Below are positions 1 to 5,439 of a stretch of 5,439 bases of DNA, one piece after another. Origin of the DNA: an uncultured Chloroflexota bacterium (lineage in GTDB: Bacteria; Chloroflexota; Anaerolineae; Aggregatilineales; Phototrophicaceae); contig CALMDI010000509.1 in the NCBI GenBank assembly GCA_937864975.1, forward strand, positions 1-5,439, written 5' to 3'. Each line of letters begins with the position of its first letter. Within the stretch, counting starts at the first letter, position 1. The notes beneath the pieces are model-generated. The model searched no databases and was not told the origin of the DNA. It was given only the letters and a program-made list of their open reading frames with translations. A program made the position numbers and the translations under genes.

Positions 1-254
1 AACATCTCTGGCACACCATTTTAAATGACAAGCAAGACCTAAACGCGCACAACGTATTTGAGGCGATGATTGCGTTTCTCAAGGATTATCAGTCACGCGG
101 TGAGGGGGAAACAAGAGATATCTCTCGGTTGCTCACCGAACTTGCAACACCGATGACGTATCAGGACGAGTGGAACCGGACGGTTGAAGATGTGTTGAGT
201 TTGTCACCAGACGAACTCTTTGAGCGTGTGCGGATAAAATTCAAGAAACGATAG
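1..254 (+). CDS. 3' end of an unidentified protein gene (truncated at left edge)
   Basis: I do not recognise the product. The reading frame (first complete codon at 3) is open to the left edge and ends at TAG 252-254, giving 83 visible residues. An internal ATG at 66 could start a 62-residue protein, but its only Shine-Dalgarno-like stretch (GAGG, 60-63) lies just 2 nt away, and the frame before it reads as plausible protein with no ATG, GTG or TTG start, so a gene running in from outside is preferred. The visible part is soluble and mixed-charge, with a likely helix around AHNVFEAMIAFLKDYQ, a DISRLLTEL stretch, an acidic VEDVLSLSPDELFERV segment and a basic end (KFKKR). The helix plus DI..LL pattern faintly recalls small immunity-type proteins beside toxins, but this is a guess. 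The gene is about 47 % GC, well below its neighbour, and is convergent with it, so it is not in the same operon. Possibly acquired DNA. Confidence 0.6.
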   Translation, partial: HLWHTILNDKQDLNAHNVFEAMIAFLKDYQSRGEGETRDISRLLTELATPMTYQDEWNRTVEDVLSLSPDELFERVRIKFKKR

Positions 255-307
255 AAGTATTCAGACGCACGCCCAAAACATCCCAAAAACCGTACAATTT
301 GTGCCTC

Positions 308-335
308 GACGCCGGGGCTGAAGCGCCCCAGCGTC
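308..335. terminator. GC-rich hairpin between convergent genes (possible bidirectional terminator or REP-like element)
   Basis: GACGC (308-312) pairs with GCGTC (331-335), and GGGGC (314-318) pairs with GCCCC (325-329). One C/A mismatch separates the two stem halves and the loop has 6 nt (319-324). It lies between two convergent stops (254 on +, 350 on -), where a shared terminator is expected. No clean T-tract follows directly on either strand: on the minus strand a TTTTT run comes only about 15 nt later. Intrinsic termination is therefore plausible but not certain. GGGGC-TGAAGC-GCCCC palindromes of this kind also occur as dispersed extragenic repeats in GC-rich bacteria, an alternative the window alone cannot decide. 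Confidence 0.45.
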
Positions 336-349
336 TCCTACTGGCGTCT

Positions 350-3300
350 TTACCCCACAGGCGGCGGCAGGTCGGTCGCTTCGGGCGTGGTCTCCTCGGT
401 CGGGTCATCTGCTTCAACGGTCGTTTCGGCGGGCGCTTCAAGGATTTCTGTCGCGTCCACCGGAAGCTCAAGCAGGTCGGTCAGTTCGCTCTCCAGACCG
501 ACCTCCGGCGTCACCTCGATGACAGAACCGGAGCCAGCATCGGCGGGCGGGGGCGGCACGATCACGTCGAATGGCGAGAACTGCAAAATGCGCCCGGCGC
601 GCGAGTCCGACACATAGGTTGTGCCGTCGCTCGCCACCGTGATACCAGTGGCGACGTTCAACTGGCTTGCTTCCGGCAACCCTTCGCCCGTTTGCCCGAA
701 CGAGCCGAGGCAGTTGCCGTAGGTGTCATAGACCAGCACGCGCCCGGCGTCGGGGTCGCTTACGTAGATAATCCCGCGCTCGGCATCCAGACCCAGGTAT
801 GGGCGGTTGCCGAGATCGTCATACCAGCCGCGCACGTCCCAGGTGTACAGCGATTGTCCGTCCTGGGAGAACACCGAGACGCGGCGGTTCCACGTATCCG
901 CGACGAACACGCGCCCGTCCGGGTGAACAACCACGCCCGATGGCTCGTCCAACTGACCTTCGCCGCTCCCGGCGGAACCGATGTCGCGCAGATACTGCCC
1001 CTCGGCGGTATACACGCGGATGCGCTTGTTGCCCGTGTCCGCGACGTAAACGTTGCCCTGCGCGTCCACGTCGATGTCCCGCGGACCCCACAAGCCGTCC
1101 TCAGGGAATTGGGTCGCCTCGACGCCATACTGCCCCGGCTGACCCCACGAGCGCAGCAGCTCGCCGTCGGGCGAGTACACCTTGACCTGATAATTCCAGG
1201 TGTCCGCCACGTACAGGTTGCCGTCGGGTCCGATCGCCACGCCGTTCGGACGGTTAAGGACTGGCGTCCCCAGTTCCGCGTTCACCCCGCCGATTTCCGT
1301 CACGTAGTTGCCCGCCGTGTCGAACACGGAAATGCGGTTGTTGAACTCGTCCGCGACGTAGACGCGCCCGGCGTCCACCGCCACGTCCAGCGGATGATTG
1401 AGCGGCAGCGGATTGTCCGCGCCGGAGCCAAAGACCAGATTGGCGGTGCGCGGCTGCCAGTTGGCGACGCACAGATTCGGCTGCGTATCTTCCAGCGTCG
1501 TCAGCACGCTCGCGTCGCCCACGCCCATATTCCAGATTTGCGATGCCACGTCCTTACGCACGTACAGGTGCATTCGATCCGACACAGGCCACTGTGCCAC
1601 GTTCCAGTTGCCGCCGATGGCTTCGCTGTAGGCGCGGTAATCGCGCGACCACCAGATGTCGAACAGCCCGCGCCGGATTTGCGCCGCCTGCGTATTCGCC
1701 GGATTAAAATCGAAGGTGTTCGCAATGCGCGCCGCCGTCAGGTTGAAGTAGTCCTGCATGGGCCACCACATGCGAATGTACTCGAAGTGGAAATAGCGAT
1801 CTTCCAGAATTGGCTCGACCTTCGAGCGGTTCGCCTCTCCGACGACAACCGCCACCGTGTCCGTCAGCGACTGCGGCGTCGGGTTCGCGCCGACAAAGAT
1901 CGCGTTCGGGAAATTGCGGTAATACCAGCTGTTCGGCCACGACGTTTCGTTGTCGTAGGCGAAGCGCAAGTCCATGCCCCCGGTCGTACGGCGGCTGATG
2001 TCTTCAAGCTCGTTCAGGACGATCTTGACCGGCGGCGCGGAGTGGGCGTACACCAGAAACTCGGTCGCGTAGTCGTAGTTAATGAACGATGCCATCCACG
2101 CGGAGCGGAAGGTCAGCAGCGCCAGACCGAGGAACGCCGACACTCCGATCATACTCCGCAGGTGCCGCCCGCCCGCGCGCTCCGCGACGAGGTAGATCAG
2201 GTACGCGACCAGCGCCGCGACCGCGATAATTGCCAGCCATTCGTACAGGGCTGCCAACTGCTGCTGCTGCAAGCCCGCGAACGGCGAGCGTCCGAGCAGA
2301 AATGGCTCGACAACCTGAAACAGCGTGATGAACAGCAAGGGTATTAGCAGCAGGAGCAGCCACCCGCGCCGCCAGAAAGCCGACCAGTCGACCCGCTCGA
2401 AGACGCCGCCAAAGTACCAGCCCGTGAGAAGGATCAGCGGCGTCGTCAGGTGCATCGCCAGCCAGGGCATCTTTTCGCCCGCCAGCGTGTAGGCGATCAT
2501 GTTGAGCAGCGCCCACCACGACACGAGCAGCAGGAATGGCAGACGTGTCAGCCGTTCTTCAGCCGGAACGCGCTTGCGTTTGGGCGCTGCCGCCGCGTAG
2601 GGTTTGCGGAAGTCATCCGCGACTGGCTCGGCGGCGAGCGCTTCCGCGGGTGTCAGATCGTCGGTCGAGACGTCACCTGGTCCCGCCATCGCGTCCGCGC
2701 CGGACAGCGAATCGGTCGCCAGCGCGGGAAGCTCATTCGCCGCCTGACGCTCGCGCCGGAAGCGCCAGAAGCCGGTCAGCCCCGCCAGCATCGCCAGAAC
2801 CCCGCCGATGACGGGCAGAAATTCGTAGAACGGCATAATGATGAGCAGGTAGTAGTACTGCGGCTGGTTGCCGCGGCGCACGCCCTGCTGCTTGATCCAG
2901 TAGCCGAGCGAGCCGATCATCCCCGTCGCCAAGCCCTGAACGTTGGTGAACATCGTCGTGAAGAAAAAGGCGAACAGCACGTGAAAGATCGTCGCGCAGA
3001 TCAGCCAGCGCTTCCAGTTCCACGCCAGCCCGACGGCAATCGAGATCGCCGCCAGGGGAATCAGAGCCGCCACCGCCCGCGTAATCCCGGCGGGCGAATA
3101 ATCCGTTGGATCGGCTTTGGTCGCGGCAAGGATGATTGCCGTGAGCCAGGGCAGAATCAGCGTGCCCATGACCACCAGCACGTCGAATTCGGGGAAGCGG
3201 TACAGCTTCTGCCACAGCCCGCGCCGCCGCGTGATGACGACTCCGGCGACGATGACCGCCGCGATTGCCCACGCCGCGACGATGGGCGCATTGCTCGTCA

Positions 3301-4378
3301 CGCCGCTCGTCAGCGCGCCCTCCGCGTCGGGGTCGGTAACTTCCGCCGTCTCGCTGGCGCTGGCGGTTGCCGTGCGCGACACTTCCTCGACGAGGATCAT
3401 GCCGCCGCAGGCGATGATCGCCACCAGAAACAACACGACAATGTCCGAAAGGCGCGGTCGTAACAGGCTTCCACGATATGCCCACAACCCCGCCCCGATG
3501 ACCGCGACCAGCAGAAACGCGATGATCGCCAGCGTCCACGCGACGAAGCTTGTGCCCTCCACCGTGCCAAGCCCGACCACCGCCAGCGTCGCCGGCGGAA
3601 CAATCGACAAGACGACGTACATGCCCAGCGCCGCCAGCGCGCCAAGCAGGATGCCAATCGTCGCAAAATACATCAGCGTCTTGCCCGGCAGCCCCCGGAA
3701 GTGCTGAAGCAGCCGCGCCACCCAGTACAGCGTCAGGAACGAGCCGAGAATGGCAATATAGATGAAGGCGCTTTCTTTCGAGCCAAGACTGCCAAGCATG
3801 GCTCCTGAGAAAATGTACAGCCAGCGCGCCCGCCGCCGCACGTTCAGCGGTCCATCCAGGTACATCATCACGCAGTAAACCATGATGAGCGTAAAGAAAA
3901 TCGACGGCGTGTCCTCGCGGATGTAACGGTTGTAATACAGAACGATGGGCGAGATGAGCAGCAGCAGGGCGGTAATCAACGCGCCCGTCCTGCCGAGCCA
4001 CCGCTGGAACAGCAGCGGGAGCATGACCATCAAAACGCCAAGCGCCGCCGTGTAGAGACGCGCCGTGAAATCGTTGTCGCCAAACAGAAAATACATGAAC
4101 GCCGTCATGTGGAACAGAATCGGTCCATGCATGAGCGGGGTGTGCTGGTAAATGCCTTCGTTGTAGAGGTTATACGAATAGCGCGTGTGCAGGCTCTCGT
4201 CGTGGCTCATCACGCGGTCGCCAAGAATGTAAAATCGCGTGAAGATCGCCACGATCAGAATGACCAGCCACAGCACCGTGCGCCAGTTCAGGGTCACCGA
4301 GCGCGCCAGCAGCCGGTTGAGCGGGTTATACCCCTGCGGGCGGCGGCGCATGGGTGATGGATCGACAATCGTAGCCAT
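350..4378 (-). CDS. TIGR03663/Agl23-type GT-C membrane glycosyltransferase-like protein with C-terminal NHL propeller
   Basis: 1342 residues, complete. It is probably a polytopic GT-C (GT39/PMT-like) protein that uses a lipid-linked sugar donor on the outer face of the membrane; the haloarchaeal relatives are named Agl23 (flippase activity-associated), but the exact reaction is unproven. Residues about 33-760 hold roughly 18-20 hydrophobic segments. After the first comes SHDESLH with acidic pair D60-E61, the position of the GT-C catalytic or metal-binding acidic motif. MHGP (83-86), YIRED (152-156), GSKES (199-203) and GEKMPWL (634-640) are further motifs typical of the family. Charged low-complexity linkers sit at 331-364 and 541-610. 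Residues about 770-985 form a soluble domain with aromatic clusters (NSWYYRNF, WWPMQDYF). Six NHL repeats follow (about 993-1030, 1040-1079, 1096-1134, 1143-1182, 1190-1228, 1239-1272), each with a Y/F-V-A/S-D core, enough for one closed propeller. The last 70 residues are Pro/Glu/Thr-rich. The start follows the anti-sigma stop by 10 nt with a good Shine-Dalgarno. Family call is firm; substrate unknown. Confidence 0.9.
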   Translation of the reverse strand: MATIVDPSPMRRRPQGYNPLNRLLARSVTLNWRTVLWLVILIVAIFTRFYILGDRVMSHDESLHTRYSYNLYNEGIYQHTPLMHGPILFHMTAFMYFLFGDNDFTARLYTAALGVLMVMLPLLFQRWLGRTGALITALLLLISPIVLYYNRYIREDTPSIFFTLIMVYCVMMYLDGPLNVRRRARWLYIFSGAMLGSLGSKESAFIYIAILGSFLTLYWVARLLQHFRGLPGKTLMYFATIGILLGALAALGMYVVLSIVPPATLAVVGLGTVEGTSFVAWTLAIIAFLLVAVIGAGLWAYRGSLLRPRLSDIVVLFLVAIIACGGMILVEEVSRTATASASETAEVTDPDAEGALTSGVTSNAPIVAAWAIAAVIVAGVVITRRRGLWQKLYRFPEFDVLVVMGTLILPWLTAIILAATKADPTDYSPAGITRAVAALIPLAAISIAVGLAWNWKRWLICATIFHVLFAFFFTTMFTNVQGLATGMIGSLGYWIKQQGVRRGNQPQYYYLLIIMPFYEFLPVIGGVLAMLAGLTGFWRFRRERQAANELPALATDSLSGADAMAGPGDVSTDDLTPAEALAAEPVADDFRKPYAAAAPKRKRVPAEERLTRLPFLLLVSWWALLNMIAYTLAGEKMPWLAMHLTTPLILLTGWYFGGVFERVDWSAFWRRGWLLLLLIPLLFITLFQVVEPFLLGRSPFAGLQQQQLAALYEWLAIIAVAALVAYLIYLVAERAGGRHLRSMIGVSAFLGLALLTFRSAWMASFINYDYATEFLVYAHSAPPVKIVLNELEDISRRTTGGMDLRFAYDNETSWPNSWYYRNFPNAIFVGANPTPQSLTDTVAVVVGEANRSKVEPILEDRYFHFEYIRMWWPMQDYFNLTAARIANTFDFNPANTQAAQIRRGLFDIWWSRDYRAYSEAIGGNWNVAQWPVSDRMHLYVRKDVASQIWNMGVGDASVLTTLEDTQPNLCVANWQPRTANLVFGSGADNPLPLNHPLDVAVDAGRVYVADEFNNRISVFDTAGNYVTEIGGVNAELGTPVLNRPNGVAIGPDGNLYVADTWNYQVKVYSPDGELLRSWGQPGQYGVEATQFPEDGLWGPRDIDVDAQGNVYVADTGNKRIRVYTAEGQYLRDIGSAGSGEGQLDEPSGVVVHPDGRVFVADTWNRRVSVFSQDGQSLYTWDVRGWYDDLGNRPYLGLDAERGIIYVSDPDAGRVLVYDTYGNCLGSFGQTGEGLPEASQLNVATGITVASDGTTYVSDSRAGRILQFSPFDVIVPPPPADAGSGSVIEVTPEVGLESELTDLLELPVDATEILEAPAETTVEADDPTEETTPEATDLPPPVG

Positions 4379-4382
4379 AACT

Positions 4383-4386
4383 CTCC
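4383..4386 (-). promoter_or_regulatory. Shine-Dalgarno of the Agl23-like gene, next to the anti-sigma stop
   Basis: On the minus strand the anti-sigma stop TAA (4391-4389) is followed by CGGGAGAGTT and then ATG (4378). GGAG here is a clear ribosome-binding core with a short spacer of 4 nt. It fixes the start of the large gene, and the stop-to-start distance of 10 nt suggests translational coupling with the upstream anti-sigma gene. Confidence 0.7.
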
Positions 4387-4388
4387 CG

Positions 4389-4892
4389 TTATTTTGAAGG
4401 TGTGTTCGGCGTTTCCGCGGCGGGTATTGCCGCGTTGGTCACATTCGGCGCGACCGTTGCCACGGCGCGCGGCTCTTCGGTCGAGGCGGCTTCCGTCGCG
4501 CCCGGTACCAGCGGCGCGGCAGGCTGCTGAGGCACCGCAAGGGCGACCTGCTGCTTGTCCAGCGACCACGGCAAAACCAGCGCCAGCGCCAGAATCAGGC
4601 AGGCGACGGCATAGCGCGTCAGCGGGGCGCGCGCGACGGGCGTGGGGCGATTCATCTCGCTCTGAATCGCTGACCAGACCCGCCCAAGCTGCGGCTGCTT
4701 CGGCTGACCCAGCAGCGGCAGCGCGAACGCCAGCTCGTCGCTTAGATGCCGCTGCGCGACGTATTCGGTGTAGCACATCGGGCACTCGCTCAAATGCGCC
4801 CCGATGCGCTGCCGCATCCTGTGCGGTACTTGCTGATTCACGTAGCCGATCAGTTGGGAACGGCACTCGCGACACGAAATTCGTCGGTTCAT
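4389..4892 (-). CDS. Zinc-finger (zf-HC2) membrane anti-sigma factor
   Basis: 167 residues. It probably binds the ECF sigma factor encoded just upstream and holds it inactive at the cytoplasmic membrane. The N-terminus has the anti-sigma zinc-finger layout: C7, then H33-x3-C37-x2-C40 within GAHLSECPMCYTEY, with C7 at the usual spacing from the His. An extra Cys (C10) makes a CREC pair with C7. A cytoplasmic linker (about 45-90) leads to one membrane segment (about 93-111, YAVACLILALALVLPWSL). The outer tail of about 55 residues is rich in Ala, Pro and Thr and ends in TPNTPSK, with no recognisable sensor domain. The ATG at 4892 is the only credible start: upstream in frame there is no ATG/GTG/TTG before a TGA at 4911-4913. 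It has no strong Shine-Dalgarno (only GAG about 6 nt upstream), so translation may be weak. Gene order after a sigma factor fits the usual pair. Family assignment is strong; the partner and signal are inferred. Confidence 0.88.
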   Translation of the reverse strand: MNRRISCRECRSQLIGYVNQQVPHRMRQRIGAHLSECPMCYTEYVAQRHLSDELAFALPLLGQPKQPQLGRVWSAIQSEMNRPTPVARAPLTRYAVACLILALALVLPWSLDKQQVALAVPQQPAAPLVPGATEAASTEEPRAVATVAPNVTNAAIPAAETPNTPSK

Positions 4893-4901
4893 GGTTTGCT
4901 C

Positions 4902-4989
4902 AGTAACAAGTCAAAAGCCAAAAGTAAAAAGTGGGAACCGCCGTACGTTTGCGGAATGAGTTTTTACTTTCTACTTTTCACTTTTTACT
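4902..4989. repeat. Two inverted arrays of a degenerate heptanucleotide (AGTNAAA) forming a potential long hairpin
   Basis: On the + strand five 7-bp units begin at 4902, 4909, 4916, 4923 and 4930, each starting with AG and mostly matching AGTNAAA. On the opposite strand four units of the same consensus begin at 4989, 4982, 4975 and 4968. The arrays face each other across a centre at 4937-4961. A perfect 11-bp inverted repeat exists (AGTAAAAAGTG, 4923-4933, against 4979-4989). In the full alignment 4909-4936 pairs with 4962-4989 over 28 bp with four mismatches and three G-T pairs. The centre can add a small GC stem (CCGC 4938-4941 with GCGG 4951-4954) and contains the palindrome CGTACG (4942-4947). 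It fills most of the gap between the sigma and anti-sigma genes. Its design is like heptanucleotide STRR repeats known from cyanobacteria; function unknown. Confidence 0.7.
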
Positions 4990-5006
4990 CGTGCCCTCCA
5001 CCACCC

Positions 5007-5439
5007 TTACGTACTCAGCAGCTCTTCCAGCAGCCCCTGTCCCATCGGCTGAAGCACGCCGCGCAGCGCGTCATGCGCCAGGCGCACGCGGCTTTCGGCG
5101 GTCTTTGCCGGGCAGCCGATCACGTCTGCCATCTCGCGATACGTCAGCCCATGCCCGTAGCGCAAGACCACCGCCTCGCGCAGCCGGGGCGAGAGCGCCG
5201 CCAGCGCCCGGGTCACCGCGTCCTGCGCCGACTGATGCGCGTGGGCGGCTTCTGGCGTGTCCGAGCGCGGAGCGGGCGCCGACTGCCAGATCAGCTGCGA
5301 AATCTCGCCAAGCAGCGAGCGGTTGCGGCGGTACATGTTGCGGCAGCGGCTGATGGCGATGGTATACAACCACGTCTTGAACGCGGCGCGCTCGGCGTCG
5401 AAGCGGTGCAGGTTCTTGAAGGCATAGACGAAGGATTCC
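5007..5439 (-). CDS. ECF-type RNA polymerase sigma factor, C-terminal 143 residues (truncated at right edge)
   Basis: The frame is open to the right edge (last full codon 5436-5438) and ends at TAA 5009-5007, leaving 143 visible residues. ECF sigma factors usually have about 160-200 residues, so the first 30-50, including the start of region 2, are missing. The visible start, with FVYAFKNLHRF followed by FKTWLYTIAISRCRN and MYRR, is the end of region 2, which contacts core polymerase and the -10 element. A linker (about 39-70) carries the Pro-rich stretch SAPAPRSDTPE. Region 4 (about 72-127) has LSPRLREAVVLRYGHGLTY followed by the helix-turn-helix EMADVIGCPAKTAESRVRLA, which reads the -35 element. 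The C-terminal extension is only about 16 residues, so there is no added sensor domain. A TTG at 5369 lies inside the conserved WLYTIA motif and is not the start. It is followed by an anti-sigma gene, the usual arrangement. Confidence 0.92.
   Translation of the reverse strand, partial: ESFVYAFKNLHRFDAERAAFKTWLYTIAISRCRNMYRRNRSLLGEISQLIWQSAPAPRSDTPEAAHAHQSAQDAVTRALAALSPRLREAVVLRYGHGLTYREMADVIGCPAKTAESRVRLAHDALRGVLQPMGQGLLEELLST

Noticed and set aside
299..2347. 682-codon open frame on the + strand opposite the large gene
   Set aside because: It is exactly codon-aligned with the minus-strand gene, so it stays open whenever that gene avoids TTA, CTA and TCA codons, which is expected in GC-rich DNA. 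The product is an Arg/Val/His-rich sequence with no domain, while the minus strand encodes clear GT-C and NHL motifs.
2450..3463. 337-codon open frame on the + strand
   Set aside because: Same codon-aligned antisense shadow as 299-2347, opposite the membrane part of the large gene; its sequence is Arg/Gln/His-rich and unlike a folded protein.
2733..4001. 422-codon open frame on the minus strand in another frame
   Set aside because: It lies wholly inside the large gene in an alternative frame, is rich in Arg, Gly, Ala and His, and has no family motif.
4294..4875. 193-codon minus-strand open frame spanning the anti-sigma gene and the start of the large gene
   Set aside because: It overlaps two well-supported genes in another frame and has an Ala/Arg-rich composition typical of shadow frames.
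4908..4915. TTGACT as a -35 box for the anti-sigma gene (minus strand)
   Set aside because: A -10 at the usual 16-18 bp spacing would fall at or inside the anti-sigma start codon, so it cannot serve this gene as a promoter.
4934..4957. GGAAC-like ECF -35 element on the + strand in the heptad centre
   Set aside because: It points towards the antisense of the sigma gene, has no convincing -10 at the right distance, and lies in the repeat structure. It cannot drive the anti-sigma gene.
4902..4989. CRISPR array
   Set aside because: The repeated units are only 7 bp, directly contiguous and inverted between the two arms, with no spacers.
5007..5369. Complete 120-residue sigma-like protein starting at TTG 5369
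   Set aside because: That TTG encodes the Leu of the conserved WLYTIA region 2 motif, and the frame continues upstream to the window edge with good region 2 sequence, so the gene is truncated by the window rather than short.

Overview
The window most resembles a GC-rich member of the Chloroflexota (Anaerolineae-like). This is inferred from a Chloroflexota-style giant glycosyltransferase with a C-terminal NHL propeller, a sampled coding line near 65 % GC, and TTA/CTA/TCA codons being so rare in the large gene that its antisense strand stays open for long stretches. No rRNA or other marker gene is present to confirm it.

Layout from left to right: (1) the 3' end of a + strand gene of unknown function, open to the left edge and ending at 254, clearly more A/T-rich (about 47 % GC by hand count) than the rest; (2) a 95-bp convergent intergenic gap with a near-perfect GC-rich hairpin at 308-335; (3) a 1342-residue minus-strand gene (350-4378) for a polytopic membrane protein of the TIGR03663/Agl23 GT-C type, carrying about 20 hydrophobic segments, an extracytoplasmic domain, a six-bladed NHL propeller and an acidic tail; (4) 10 bp upstream of it, a minus-strand gene (4389-4892) for a single-pass anti-sigma factor with an N-terminal zinc finger; (5) a 114-bp gap filled largely by two inverted arrays of a degenerate heptanucleotide (AGTNAAA) around a small GC hairpin; (6) the 3' part of a minus-strand ECF-type sigma factor gene, cut by the right edge.

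The three minus-strand genes form a likely operon in the order sigma factor, anti-sigma factor, membrane glycosyltransferase. ECF sigma and zinc-finger anti-sigma pairs usually sense envelope state. The tight spacing of the anti-sigma stop, a Shine-Dalgarno and the glycosyltransferase start suggests translational coupling, and so a link between envelope signalling and surface glycosylation. The parts belong to known families. The less ordinary points are the GT-C/NHL fusion, its place behind a sigma/anti-sigma pair, and the inverted heptad arrays inside the operon. I see no CRISPR array, tRNA, rRNA, transposase or phage gene.
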